A DNA stretch of 64,000 nt from Brevundimonas mediterranea (GCF_011064825.1 NZ_CP048751.1:1488001-1552000); one strand, 5' to 3'; shown: positions 8,256 through 19,983, counted from the first letter of the stretch. A program made the numbers and translations. Notes: a model not told the origin generated them from the letters alone.

Positions 8256-9008
8256 TCAATTTCTGACGGCGGCGCCCAGGATGCGGCGATCCGTCTTGCC
8301 CTGGATCATCACCACCACGGCGTCTCCGCCATGCGTCTGGGGCAGATCAAACAGGATGGGGCGGCCGCGCCAATCGCCGAGATTCACGATATCCCGCACC
8401 ACATTGACGTGACGTACGGTCTGCCCCCGGTTCTCGCCACGGCTGACCTCGACCATTTGGGGGCCGGGCGTATAGGTGACGGCCAGCACCTCCGCGCCGC
8501 CCGACGGCGGGCGGCCCGAACCGATCCCGACCTGATCGCCGGTCTCGCGGAACTCGATCTCGGGCGGCCAGATACGGCGGCTCGCCTCCTCCACGATGGC
8601 GTGTTCCAGCTCCAGTCCACGCGCGCCGGAAACCTGGCGGCGGCCGTCGATCACCACCTGGGGCGTGGACACGCCGCGTTGGCGCAAAGCGGCGCGATAG
8701 GCGCGCTGGCGCTGCACGAACTCGGGCCGGGCGAAGGTGTCGGTCCAACCCAGATAGTCCCAGTAGTCGACGCCATAGGTCAGGGCGATGACCCCCGGCT
8801 CGCCCGCCGCCCGCTCGACCACCGCATTCGCCTCGACACAGCCGCCGCAGCCCTGGGCGGTGAACAGTTCGACCACCACCGGCGAGCCGGCCGTGGCGGC
8901 CGCGCGCACGGGCTTGCCCCGCGCCCCGACAGGCTGGGCGACTGACCCGACGGACAACAGAACGCCCGTCATGACCGTCGCTGCGATGATCCAGACCCTG
9001 TTTCTCAT
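8256..9008 (-). CDS. DUF1223 secreted thioredoxin-like protein
   Basis: A 250-residue protein with a hydrophobic N-terminal signal (residues about 5-25). It has the DUF1223 hallmark: a thioredoxin-type strand VVELFTAQGC followed by a CxxC pair (C54-G-G-C57). Other conserved segments are YGVDYWDYLGWTD and TPQVVIDGR. The family is thioredoxin-fold and probably periplasmic; its redox partner is unknown. It is a single gene, tail to tail with the phosphotransferase gene across a 132-base gap that contains two copies of the short direct repeat CCGGCCCCTG. Confidence 0.88.
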   Translation of the reverse strand: MRNRVWIIAATVMTGVLLSVGSVAQPVGARGKPVRAAATAGSPVVVELFTAQGCGGCVEANAVVERAAGEPGVIALTYGVDYWDYLGWTDTFARPEFVQRQRAYRAALRQRGVSTPQVVIDGRRQVSGARGLELEHAIVEEASRRIWPPEIEFRETGDQVGIGSGRPPSGGAEVLAVTYTPGPQMVEVSRGENRGQTVRHVNVVRDIVNLGDWRGRPILFDLPQTHGGDAVVVMIQGKTDRRILGAAVRN

Positions 9009-9075
9009 GGCGACGTTCTTTAGCCCGCGCAGATGCGGCCGGGAGTCATAAGTGCGTGACCCGCAGCCCCAGGCC

Positions 9076-11295
9076 TCAATCCATCAGTTGTTGCGACAGA
9101 TAGACATAGTGACGGGCCCAGCGACGGGCGTTGGCCACCGGATCGGCGTCGTTGGAGTGACCACCGGCCGTATCCTCGTAATAGAGATGGTCATGGCCCT
9201 GGTCGCCCAGACGGGCGGCGAACTTGCGCGCGTGGCCCGGGTGGACCCGGTCGTCGCGGGTGTTGGTGGTCAGATAGACGCGGGGATAGGTCACGTCCGG
9301 CCGCAGCTGCTGATAGGCGGAATATCGGGCGATCCACTCGGCTTCTTCGGGGATGCGCGGATCGCCGTATTCGCCGATCCACGAGGCGCCGGCCGGCAGC
9401 TCGTGATAACGCAGCATATCGACCAGCGGGCTCTCAATCACAGCCGCATTGAACAGTTCGGGATGCTGGGTGATCGACACGCTGGTCAGGACCCCGCCGT
9501 TCGAGCGGCCGTAGATGCCCAGACGGCGCGGGCTGGTGACGCCCCGCTGTTCCAGATCACGCGCCACGGCGGCGAAGTCGTCGAAGGCGCGCTGGCGGTT
9601 TCCGTCCAGGGCCGCCTGGTGCCAGTCGGGACCGAACTCGCCGCCGCCACGGATATTAGCCTGGACGAAGACCCCGCCCCGCTCCAGCCACAGCTTGCCC
9701 ATCTCGGGCTTGTAGGCCGGGTTCAGACTGACCTGGAACCCGCCGTAGCCCAGCATGATGGTCGGGTTCGACCCGTCCAGCTTCATGTCGCGCGGCCGGG
9801 TGATGAAATAGGGGATCCTGGTCCCGTCGGTCGAGGTGGCCTCGTACTGTTCGGTCACATGGGTCGAGGCGTCGAACTTGGCCGGAGCGGACTTCAGCGG
9901 GGTCAGGGTCGCCGCATCCGCATCAGCAAGGCTGAGGGTCGGCGGAACGAGGAAGCCCTGGGTCGAGACGAAAACCTCGCCCCGCGACTTGGACGAGTCG
10001 CCTAATCCAACGGCCAGGTTTTCGGGCACGGCGACGGACCGCTCGTGCCAGGGGAACTCGCCTTGAGGCGTGAATATCGAGAGGCGACCGCTGACATTGT
10101 CGTTTATGGCGACGACGATCCGATCAGAAAGCACCCTGACATCGGCGATGGCTTGCCGTGGGGTTGGAACGAAGACCTGTGCCGCCTGATGACTCGGTCC
10201 CGCCCAAGAACCGTCAGGCCGGTCATGTAAGCTGTCCAATGGCATCGCCATCAGGGCTCCGGCAGGCCCGCCGCCATATCCGAGAAGATCCCGGCCAAAG
10301 ACCTCTTCGGGCGTGAAGACCAACATGCCGTCGAGCATGCCGTAGATGCTTACCCGTTCGGGAATTCGGAGCTTGTAGGTTCGCTCCCCCACCAACTGCC
10401 ACGTCTCCGACCGGAAGGTGTCCAGCGGGCGGGTGATTATGACGGCTGTGACCTTGCCGTCCTTGTCGCGATAGACGGCGGGGCTGACGCCATAGCCGCC
10501 GTCGCCCTGTTCGCCGCGATAGACCTCGACCGCCTGGGCCAGGGTCTGGCCGCGCTTCAACGTCTTGACGATGAAGGGATAGCCGGACTCGGTCATTGTT
10601 CCGGAGCCAAAGTCGGTGGCGACCAGGAGCGTGTCGCGGTCCAGCCATTCGATGCGGTGCTTGCCCTCTGACAGGTTGAAACCACCGTCCACGAACTGTT
10701 TCGTCGTCAGGTCGAACTCGCGCACCACCACCGCGTCCTTGCCGCCGTCGGACAGGTTGATCAGGCAACGGGTCTCGTCGGGCGCCAGACAGTCGGCGCC
10801 CTTGAACACCCAGTCCTTGCCCTCGGCCTTGGACAGGGCGTCGATGTCCAGCAGTGTCTCCCACTGCGGGGTGGCGGTGCGGTAGCTGTCCAGCGTCGTG
10901 CGCCGCCAGACGCCCTTGGGATTGGCCGCGTCCTGCCAGAAATTGCCGATCCCGTCGCCGAGGAAGGACGGGCCGGGGATGCGGTCGGTGGCGGTCAGGA
11001 TGGCCTGGGCCTCGGCGCGGAAGGTCTCGTAGCGGGGATCGCCGGTCAGGACGGCCAGCGACTTGCGGTTCTCCTCGGCGACGAAGGCCATGGCCTCGGC
11101 CCCGTCCACCTGCTCCAGCGCCAGATGGTCGTCGGCGGCCGCCACACCGGCCGGGGTCAGGTCGCGGGGGAAGTGGGGCGGGGAAGTCTCCGAAGCGACG
11201 GTCATGGGGGAGAAATACTCTTCCATGTTCCGATTGCTCGCGCAGGCGCCGAGCAGAAGCGCCGGAATGGCGGCGGACAGGATCAGGTGACGCAT
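9076..11295 (-). CDS. Prolyl oligopeptidase family (S9A) lipoprotein
   Basis: A 739-residue serine peptidase with an N-terminal beta-propeller and C-terminal alpha/beta-hydrolase domain. The N-terminus carries a clear lipobox (ALLLGAC), so the enzyme is probably anchored in the outer or inner membrane facing the periplasm. The catalytic triad is S598 in GRSNGG, D681 or D682 in TRDDRVHPGH, and H713 in GGHSND. It cleaves short proline-containing peptides. It lies downstream of a paralogue of the same family, from which it is separated by a palindromic repeat whose left arm partly overlaps its ribosome binding site. Confidence 0.92.
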   Translation of the reverse strand: MRHLILSAAIPALLLGACASNRNMEEYFSPMTVASETSPPHFPRDLTPAGVAAADDHLALEQVDGAEAMAFVAEENRKSLAVLTGDPRYETFRAEAQAILTATDRIPGPSFLGDGIGNFWQDAANPKGVWRRTTLDSYRTATPQWETLLDIDALSKAEGKDWVFKGADCLAPDETRCLINLSDGGKDAVVVREFDLTTKQFVDGGFNLSEGKHRIEWLDRDTLLVATDFGSGTMTESGYPFIVKTLKRGQTLAQAVEVYRGEQGDGGYGVSPAVYRDKDGKVTAVIITRPLDTFRSETWQLVGERTYKLRIPERVSIYGMLDGMLVFTPEEVFGRDLLGYGGGPAGALMAMPLDSLHDRPDGSWAGPSHQAAQVFVPTPRQAIADVRVLSDRIVVAINDNVSGRLSIFTPQGEFPWHERSVAVPENLAVGLGDSSKSRGEVFVSTQGFLVPPTLSLADADAATLTPLKSAPAKFDASTHVTEQYEATSTDGTRIPYFITRPRDMKLDGSNPTIMLGYGGFQVSLNPAYKPEMGKLWLERGGVFVQANIRGGGEFGPDWHQAALDGNRQRAFDDFAAVARDLEQRGVTSPRRLGIYGRSNGGVLTSVSITQHPELFNAAVIESPLVDMLRYHELPAGASWIGEYGDPRIPEEAEWIARYSAYQQLRPDVTYPRVYLTTNTRDDRVHPGHARKFAARLGDQGHDHLYYEDTAGGHSNDADPVANARRWARHYVYLSQQLMD

Positions 11296-11307
11296 GGCTC
11301 AAACTCT

Positions 11308-11435
11308 CCGCTCATCCCCGCGAAAGCCGGGACCCAGACCTTTGGGCGTTCGGCGTCGCCCGTTCGTGCTGAACTCGATCCCAGCCGCCGAACCTTGCGA
11401 AAGGACTGGGTCCCGGCTTTCGCGGGGATGAGCGG
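11308..11435. repeat. Palindromic intergenic repeat (REP/MITE-like), 30-bp perfect arms
   Basis: Two perfectly inverted 30-bp arms, 11308-11337 and 11406-11435, enclose 68 bases. The arm core reads CATCCCCGCGAAAGCCGGG. Spurious translations of the arms give the peptides PAKAGTQ and WVPAFAGM, which I recognise as a common by-product of a dispersed repeat found in many alphaproteobacterial genomes. It fills almost the whole gap between the two oligopeptidase genes. In the leftward transcript the arms would form a very stable hairpin whose end touches the GGAGAG ribosome binding site (11304-11309) of the downstream lipoprotein gene. Confidence 0.85.
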
Positions 11436-11447
11436 AAAGAAAAGCCC

Positions 11448-13607
11448 TTACTCCTGCGCCGGCGTGTCCATCAGTCGGCGCGACAGATAGGTGTATTCCA
11501 ACGCCAACCGCCGCGCCGTCTCTTGCAGGTTCGCCCCTGCCGCATGGCCGCCGTCGGTGTTCTCATAGAACAGCACCGGATAGCCCAGCTCTTCCAGACG
11601 CGCCGCCGCCTTGCGGGCGTGGCCTGGATGGACCCGGTCGTCCTTGGTCGAGGTGTGGATGAAGACTTCGGGATAGGGCTGGCCGGCCCGCAGGTTCTGA
11701 TAGGGCGAATAGGCCTGGATCCAGGCGCGTTGTTCCGGAATGTCCGGATCGCCGTACTCGCCCTTCCACGAGTCGCCGGCCAGCAGCTTGTGGAAGCGCA
11801 GCATGTCGAACAGGGGCACCTGGATGACCGCCGCGTTGATCAGATCCGGCCGCTGGGTCAGCATCGCCCCCATGAACAGGCCGCCTTGAGAGCCCCCCAT
11901 GATCCCTAGCTTCGGCTGGCTGGTGATATCGCGGGCGATCAGGTCGAGCGCCACGGCCTGGAAGTCCTCGTGCGCCCGTTGGCGGTTCTGCTGCAAAGCC
12001 GCCTCGTGCCAGCGCGGACCGAACTCGCCGCCGCCGCGCGTATTGGCGATGACATAGACCCCGCCCCGCTCCAGCCACAGCTTGCCGACCGTCGCCGAAT
12101 AGCCGGGCAACAGCGAGCTTTCGAACCCGCCGTAGCCGTACAGCAGCGTCGGATTGGAGCCGTCCAGCGGCATGTCCGCCTTATGGACCACGAAATAGGG
12201 GATCATGGTCCCGTCGGCCGAGCGGGCCTCATGCTGGTCCACCGTCATGCCGGTCGCGTCGAACTTGGCCGGCATCGACTTGACCTGATCGACCGCGCCG
12301 GTCGCCGCATCGGCCAGCCACAGGCTGGACGGGTTCAGATAGCCGGTGACGCTGACGAAGACCTTGTCGTCGGTCTCCGACGCCGAGCCGACGCCGACCG
12401 AGACGTTCTGCGGCAGGTCCAGGGTCGTATGGGTCCATTCCGTCTCGCCGGGCCGGTAGATCCGCACCGAACCGCGAACATTGTCATACAGGGCGACGAC
12501 CAGGGTGTTGCGCGTGGCGTTGACCCCCTCGACCGCCTGACGCTCGGTCGGGCGCAGCACCAGGACGGCGGGCGTGGCCTGGTCTTCCAGCCAGGCGTCC
12601 AGCGGCCAGGCGATCAGGTTGCCGCTCTTGAAGTCCTGACCCGATGGCGCGGTCCAGTCTTGTTTCAGCGACACCACCAGCTGACCGGCGACCAGTCCGG
12701 TGATGTCCGACTTGGCCGGCAGGGCCAGTTTCACCACCGCCCCGTCGTCGGTGACGCGATAGGTCTCGGACGAATAGAAGTCGATCGAACGGTTGATCAG
12801 GGTCGCCTTCAGCACCCCGTCGGCGTCCCGCAGCGTATAGCCGGACACCGAGACGTCGGTCGGCTCGCCCATGAACAGGACGTCGGCCTGATCCAGCGAC
12901 TGACCGCGCATCATCCGCTTCACTATCATCGGATAGCCGGAGTTGGTCAGGGTGCCGACGCCGAAATCGCGCGAGATCAGCAGGGTGTCCTTGTTCAGCC
13001 AGGTCGCGCCGCCCTTGGATTCCGGCAGGACGAAGCCCCCCTCGACGAAGCTGCGCGTCACGCTGTCGAACTCGCGCAGGGTCACGGCGTCCTTGCCGCC
13101 GTTCGACAGGCTGATCAGGCAGTAGCGCTCTTCGGGCGCCAGGCAGGTCGAACCCTTGTAGACCCAGTTGGCGCTCTCGGCCTCGGCCAGGGCGTCGATG
13201 TCCAGCACCGTCTCCCACTGGGGCTCGGCGGTCTTGTAGGAGTCCAGCGTCGTGCGTCGCCAGACGCCGCGCACATGCTGGGCGTCCTGCCAGAAATTGT
13301 CGATATGACCGTCATGGGTGAAGCCCGGAGCCGGGATCCGGTCGCGCGCCTGTACGATGGCTAGCGCCTGCTGGTGCAAGGGCTCATAGCGGGGGTCGCC
13401 TTGCAGCACGCCCAGCGAATGGGTGTTGTGGTCCTTGACCCAGGCCATGGCCCGCGCGCCCTCGACGTCCTCGAGCCAGACATAGGGGTCGCTCGCCTCG
13501 CTGGTTGCGAAGGCGGGAGCGGAGGAAGCGGTCTGGGCCATGGATACCGACGTCAGGCTGGTGGAGGCGAGAAGGGCCGCGAGCACGGCGGCGGATGAGC
13601 GGATCAT
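11448..13607 (-). CDS. Prolyl oligopeptidase family (S9A) peptidase, periplasmic
   Basis: A 719-residue paralogue of the neighbouring lipoprotein peptidase, with the same propeller-plus-hydrolase layout. Residues about 1-24 form a cleavable Sec signal (SMAQTA) without a lipobox, so this copy is predicted to be soluble in the periplasm. Catalytic residues are S573 in GGSQGG, the Asp in TKDDRVHPGH, and H688 in GGHAAG. Shared stretches such as NFWQDA, GVWRRTTLDSY and LWLERGG point to an old tandem duplication. It is the promoter-proximal member of the pair. Confidence 0.92.
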   Translation of the reverse strand: MIRSSAAVLAALLASTSLTSVSMAQTASSAPAFATSEASDPYVWLEDVEGARAMAWVKDHNTHSLGVLQGDPRYEPLHQQALAIVQARDRIPAPGFTHDGHIDNFWQDAQHVRGVWRRTTLDSYKTAEPQWETVLDIDALAEAESANWVYKGSTCLAPEERYCLISLSNGGKDAVTLREFDSVTRSFVEGGFVLPESKGGATWLNKDTLLISRDFGVGTLTNSGYPMIVKRMMRGQSLDQADVLFMGEPTDVSVSGYTLRDADGVLKATLINRSIDFYSSETYRVTDDGAVVKLALPAKSDITGLVAGQLVVSLKQDWTAPSGQDFKSGNLIAWPLDAWLEDQATPAVLVLRPTERQAVEGVNATRNTLVVALYDNVRGSVRIYRPGETEWTHTTLDLPQNVSVGVGSASETDDKVFVSVTGYLNPSSLWLADAATGAVDQVKSMPAKFDATGMTVDQHEARSADGTMIPYFVVHKADMPLDGSNPTLLYGYGGFESSLLPGYSATVGKLWLERGGVYVIANTRGGGEFGPRWHEAALQQNRQRAHEDFQAVALDLIARDITSQPKLGIMGGSQGGLFMGAMLTQRPDLINAAVIQVPLFDMLRFHKLLAGDSWKGEYGDPDIPEQRAWIQAYSPYQNLRAGQPYPEVFIHTSTKDDRVHPGHARKAAARLEELGYPVLFYENTDGGHAAGANLQETARRLALEYTYLSRRLMDTPAQE

Positions 13608-13700
13608 GGACAGTCCCCGGAATTGAAGACGGGCACCTTAACGGCGGTCCGCCGCGCGGCAAGGCGACGAATCCGCCCTTACGGTTTTGTCATCTTTGTC

Positions 13701-14492
13701 TCAGCCCTCGTCCGGGATGCAGATCAGATTTCCGCAGGCCTTGCAGTGGACGGCGTCCGGGTCATGGGTCTGAAGGCCGCATCGGTCGCAAGGGAAACGA
13801 ACCTTGTGCGGCTTGATCAGGGCCTGGGCCAGACGCAGGAACAGGGTGATCCCCACCAGCATGATGGCGATGGACAGAAGCTTGCCCAGCGGCCCCGGCA
13901 GGGTGACGTCGCCGAACCCGGTCGTCGTCAGGGTCGCCACGGTGAAATAGAGGGCGTCGATATAGCCGCTGATCCCGTCATGCCCCCGGAAGGTCGCATA
14001 GACGAAGCCGGTCACGACGAAGACGAAGGTCACCAGGCCCGAAAGCGCGCGCACGATCCCCTCGACCCGGGTGTCGTCGAACCGCGCGCCGACCGTCCGC
14101 CAGAAGAAGTCGGAGTTCAGCAGGGTCCACAGCCGCAGCATACGCAGGAAGCCGAGGTTGAACAGCCAGGCCGGGAACAGCAGGGTCGCCAGAATAAACA
14201 GGTCCAGCCAGACGATCGGCCGTTTCAGCCAGTCCTTGATGTCGGAATAGGCGTAGGCCCGCGCCGCCAGATCGACCGCCAGCAGGGCGGCGATCAGATA
14301 GTCGAGCACATAGAAGGCCCAGCCCATGTTCTTCAGGATCGGCGCCGCCAGGAAGAAGGCGATGATGGCGAAGTCGATGACAATGACCGTCAACCGGAAC
14401 TTCACCGCCGCCGGCTGGCCGCCGTGATACAGGTATCGCAGCCGCGCGCGCAGCCTCAGGCCGTCCTTGGGGTCGGTTTCGCTCTGGGACAC
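13701..14492 (-). CDS. Six-TM potassium channel with C-terminal zinc ribbon
   Basis: A 263-residue voltage-gated-type K+ channel subunit. Six hydrophobic segments are visible (about residues 31-51, 57-77, 93-112, 150-168, the pore region and 203-225). The selectivity filter is TTTGFGDV (about 189-196). The fourth segment has only a few arginines (FLRMLRLW), so voltage sensing may be weak. After the last helix a short cytoplasmic tail carries two CxxC pairs (C235/C238, C250/C253), a rubredoxin-like zinc ribbon, instead of an RCK domain. It is divergent from dapF with about 40 bases between starts. Confidence 0.88.
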   Translation of the reverse strand: MSQSETDPKDGLRLRARLRYLYHGGQPAAVKFRLTVIVIDFAIIAFFLAAPILKNMGWAFYVLDYLIAALLAVDLAARAYAYSDIKDWLKRPIVWLDLFILATLLFPAWLFNLGFLRMLRLWTLLNSDFFWRTVGARFDDTRVEGIVRALSGLVTFVFVVTGFVYATFRGHDGISGYIDALYFTVATLTTTGFGDVTLPGPLGKLLSIAIMLVGITLFLRLAQALIKPHKVRFPCDRCGLQTHDPDAVHCKACGNLICIPDEG

Positions 14493-14532
14493 AGTGGTTT
14501 CCGGACGACGGGGATAGGCCTATATGGCCTGC

Positions 14533-15363
14533 ATGACCCGTCCTTTCATCAAGATGAACGGCGCCGGCAATGACTTCATCGTCATCGACGCGCTGGAAAC
14601 GCCGTTTCGTCCGACCGAGGACCAGATCCGCGCCCTGGCCGACCGCGCCTCGGGCGAGGGGTTCGACCAGCTGATCGCCATCGAGCCGTCCGAGACCGCC
14701 GACGCCTTCATGCGGGTGTGGAACGCCGACGGCTCCATGGTGGAGACCTGCGGCAACGCCCTGCGCTGCGTCGGCTGGCTGCTGATGGAGGCCGGCGGCG
14801 GCGACAGGGTCACGATCGACACCGCAGCCGGCCCCACCACCGCCACACGTGCGGGCGACCGCCGGGTCACGGTGGACATGGGCCGCCCGCGCCTCGACTG
14901 GACCCAGGTGCCCTTGGCCGAGGAGATGGACACCCGCGGCATCGAGCTTCAGGTCGGCCCCATCGACGCCCCCCTGCTGCACACGCCCGGCGCCGTTTCG
15001 ATGGGCAATCCGCACGTCGTCTTCTTCACCGACCGCCAGGACGACGGCTTCGTCACCGGCTCCGGCTCCCTGGTCGAACATCATCCCCTGTTTCCCGAGG
15101 GCGTGAACGTCGGTTTCGCTCATGTGCTGGACCGCGACCACATCCGTCTGCGCGTCTGGGAGCGGGGCGCCGGCCTGACCAAGGCCTGCGGCACCGGCGC
15201 CTGCGCGGCCCAGGTCGCGGCGGCCCGGCGAGGCCTGACGGATCGCAAGGCCACCGTCGTCGTCGACGGCGGCGAACTGGTGATCGACTGGGACCCGGCG
15301 ACCGACCATGTCCTGATGACCGGCCCTGTCGAGATCGAACGCACGGGCGCGCTGTCCTTCTAG
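14533..15363 (+). CDS. dapF: Diaminopimelate epimerase
   Basis: A 276-residue enzyme, the normal size, converting LL- to meso-diaminopimelate for lysine and peptidoglycan synthesis. The two catalytic cysteines are in ETCGNALRC (C73) and KACGTGACA (C219). The ATG at 14533 is preferred over one three codons earlier because it places MTRPFIKMNGAGNDF as in relatives. The sequence TATATGGCC just before could be part of a promoter. Confidence 0.94.
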   Translation: MTRPFIKMNGAGNDFIVIDALETPFRPTEDQIRALADRASGEGFDQLIAIEPSETADAFMRVWNADGSMVETCGNALRCVGWLLMEAGGGDRVTIDTAAGPTTATRAGDRRVTVDMGRPRLDWTQVPLAEEMDTRGIELQVGPIDAPLLHTPGAVSMGNPHVVFFTDRQDDGFVTGSGSLVEHHPLFPEGVNVGFAHVLDRDHIRLRVWERGAGLTKACGTGACAAQVAAARRGLTDRKATVVVDGGELVIDWDPATDHVLMTGPVEIERTGALSF

Positions 15364-15506
15364 GCGGCGTGGCCGGTTGACGTTGACGCCAACGGAAGCT
15401 TCGGAACAGGTCTGTACGCCTTCCGGGGGGTCAAGGCTTGGCGCAGCCCTTCCCACGCTCTAGGACACGAACGGTTACAGCCCCGCTGACGCCCTGGACG
15501 CCCCCG

Positions 15507-17864
<2,358 letters not shown>

Positions 17865-17866
17865 TC

Positions 17867-18739
17867 ATGAGCGAACCCGGCCCCTTCCCGCCCACCGCCC
17901 CCCCGCCCCGGCGGGTGGAGCCGGGTCTCTATCTGGTGGCGACGCCGATCGGGAATCTGCGCGACATGACGCTGAGGGCGCTGGACGTCCTGGCCGCCGC
18001 CGACCTGGTCCTGGCCGAGGACACCCGCGTCACCGCCAAACTGCTGACCGCATACGGGCTGAAGGCGAAGCTTGAACGCTGCGACGATCACGCTTCGACC
18101 CGCGCGGCTGAACTGGCCATCGAACGGCTCAGGAACGGCGAGGTGGTGGCCCTGGTTTCGGACGCGGGCACGCCGCTGGTGTCGGACCCCGGTTTCGTCG
18201 TCGCCCGGGCCGTGATCGCCGAGGGGCTGCCGGTCCATCCGATCCCCGGTCCGTCCAGCCTGCTGGCCGCCCTGTGCATCGCCGGCCTGCCCGCCGACCG
18301 GGTCCTGTTCGCCGGCTTCCTGCCGCCCAAGACCGCCGGCCGCAAGTCGATGCTGGAAGACCTGAAAAGCCAGCGCCAGACCCTGGTCTTCTTCGAGAGC
18401 GGGCCGCGTCTGCGCGACAGTCTGACGGACATGGCCGCCGTCCTGGGACCGCGCCCCGCCGCCGTGGCGCGCGAATTGACGAAACTGTTCGAGGAATGCG
18501 TGCGCGGCCCGCTGGACGAACTGGCGGTCCACCCCAAACTCGACGGTCCCAAGGGCGAGATCGTCGTGGTGGTCGGCCCCGGCGAAGCAGAGGTCGCCTC
18601 GGCTGCAGATGCCGATGCGGCCCTGGCCGAGGCCCTGACCCGTCTGGCGCCCGGCGAAGCGGCGTCAGAGGTGTCGCGCGCCCTGGACCTGCCCCGCAAG
18701 CCTCTTTACCGCCGGGCTCTGGAGCTCCAGGGCAAGTGA
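17867..18739 (+). CDS. rsmI: 16S rRNA (cytidine1402-2'-O)-methyltransferase
   Basis: A 290-residue SAM-dependent methyltransferase of the tetrapyrrole-methylase fold. Characteristic segments are YLVATPIGNLRDMTLRALDVL near the N-terminus, LAEDTRVTAKLL, SDAGTPLVSDPGF and IPGPSSLLAAL. It methylates the ribose of C1402 in the ribosomal decoding centre. It follows maeB almost directly, and its stop overlaps the GTG start of yraN (GTGA), so the two are translationally coupled. The rsmI-yraN pairing is common in proteobacteria. Confidence 0.94.
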   Translation: MSEPGPFPPTAPPPRRVEPGLYLVATPIGNLRDMTLRALDVLAAADLVLAEDTRVTAKLLTAYGLKAKLERCDDHASTRAAELAIERLRNGEVVALVSDAGTPLVSDPGFVVARAVIAEGLPVHPIPGPSSLLAALCIAGLPADRVLFAGFLPPKTAGRKSMLEDLKSQRQTLVFFESGPRLRDSLTDMAAVLGPRPAAVARELTKLFEECVRGPLDELAVHPKLDGPKGEIVVVVGPGEAEVASAADADAALAEALTRLAPGEAASEVSRALDLPRKPLYRRALELQGK

Positions 18740-19158
18740 ACGCCCGCCTGCCCCGCCCGGCGCCGAAGCGACGCCCCAAGGCGGCGTGGCGTCAGGCCAA
18801 GGGCGGCGCCGCCTTCAAGGCCGGCCATGCGGCCGAATGGGTCGCCGCCCTGTGGCTGATGTTCAAGGGCTATCAGGTGCTGGGCTTCCGCCTGAAGACC
18901 CGGTCCGGTGAAATCGACCTGCTGGCGCGACGCGGCCGGATTCTGGCCGTGGTCGAGGTCAAACGTCGCACCACCCTGAACGCCGCGCTCCTGGCTCTGA
19001 AGCCGGCCCAGCATGATCGACTGATCGCGGCGGGCGAGGCCGTCCGACGCAATCGGCCGGCCCTGCAACCTCTTGATTTGAGAATTGATATGGTGGCGCT
19101 GGCTCCTGGCCGGTTTCCGCGTCATCTTCGCGGCGTCCAGAGACATGGCGGGGGCTGA
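18736..19158 (+). CDS. yraN: YraN/UPF0102 nuclease-fold protein
   Basis: A 140-residue protein beginning at GTG 18736, which overlaps the rsmI stop. It belongs to UPF0102: GHAAEWVAALWLMFKGYQVL is followed by the endonuclease-like motif SGEIDLLARRGRILAVVEVKRR (the family's E-x-D...E-V-K core). The fold resembles Holliday-junction resolvases, but the cellular role is not established. The basic N-terminus (PKRRPKAAWR) would suit nucleic acid binding. Confidence 0.88.
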   Translation: MNARLPRPAPKRRPKAAWRQAKGGAAFKAGHAAEWVAALWLMFKGYQVLGFRLKTRSGEIDLLARRGRILAVVEVKRRTTLNAALLALKPAQHDRLIAAGEAVRRNRPALQPLDLRIDMVALAPGRFPRHLRGVQRHGGG

Positions 19159-19167
19159 AAGGATCGC

Positions 19168-19983
19168 ATGACGCGGGAGAAGGCCGAGGCCATCCTGACG
19201 TCGGCCGGAGCGGCTGGCGACGACGGCTTCCCGCTGCTGGAGGCCGCGATCGCCTGCGCCATTCACGACAATCCGTTGCGCGACGCCGAGCCCGTCCGCA
19301 CCCTGGCCCACGGCGCCTGCGAACGGCTGAAGGAACGGATCGGCGCAGAAGGCCCCGACGACGCCCTGTCCGAGACCATGGCGGCCGACCTGCGGCTGAA
19401 CGGCGACCTGCTGCACTACGACCATCCCGACAACACCGACATCATCGCGGTCGCCGAGCGTCGGCGCGGTCTGTCGGCGGCGCTTGCGGTCTTCTATCTG
19501 CACGCGGCCCGAGCGGCGGGACTCAAGGCGGCGGGTGTGGATTTCCCGGGCCATTTTCTGGTCCGTGTCGAGACGGCCGAGGGACCGGTGGCCCTGGACC
19601 CCTTCAGTCAGGGGCGGCTGGTCATGCCCAGCGAACTGACGCGCCGCGCCTTACGCGCCGGGTTGACGCCGCATGTCGCCGACCGTCTGGACATACTGAT
19701 GGCGCCGGTGACCGACCGCCAGACCTTGATCCGGCTGCAGAACATGTTGTTCAGCCGCGCCATCCACAGCCGCGACTATGACTCCGCCGAACGCTCGGCC
19801 CTGCGCCGCGCCCTGCTGGACCCCGACGATCATCGGCCCTGGCTGGACGTCGCCGCCGCGCGCGAGAAACAGGGCGCCCTGACCGGCTCGCTCCAGGCCC
19901 TGTCCCGGGCTCACGGCCTGGACGGCGTCGAGGAGGCGCGGCGCAGTTCGACCTTCGAACGCGTGCGGCTGCGGCTGAACTAG
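19168..19983 (+). CDS. SirB1/transglutaminase-like family protein
   Basis: A 271-residue protein matching the SirB1 N-terminal domain, a catalytically uncertain transglutaminase-like fold. Conserved segments are the DDALSETMAADLRLNGD stretch, GLSAALAVFYLHAARAAGL, and GVDFPGHFLVRVE with the conserved His. The C-terminal part (about 190-265) looks like tetratricopeptide helices (RALLDPDDHRPWLDVAAAREK). It lies 9 bases after yraN and is probably in the same transcript. Its stop codon overlaps the stop of the convergent UbiH-like gene by 4 bases. Confidence 0.82.
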   Translation: MTREKAEAILTSAGAAGDDGFPLLEAAIACAIHDNPLRDAEPVRTLAHGACERLKERIGAEGPDDALSETMAADLRLNGDLLHYDHPDNTDIIAVAERRRGLSAALAVFYLHAARAAGLKAAGVDFPGHFLVRVETAEGPVALDPFSQGRLVMPSELTRRALRAGLTPHVADRLDILMAPVTDRQTLIRLQNMLFSRAIHSRDYDSAERSALRRALLDPDDHRPWLDVAAAREKQGALTGSLQALSRAHGLDGVEEARRSSTFERVRLRLN

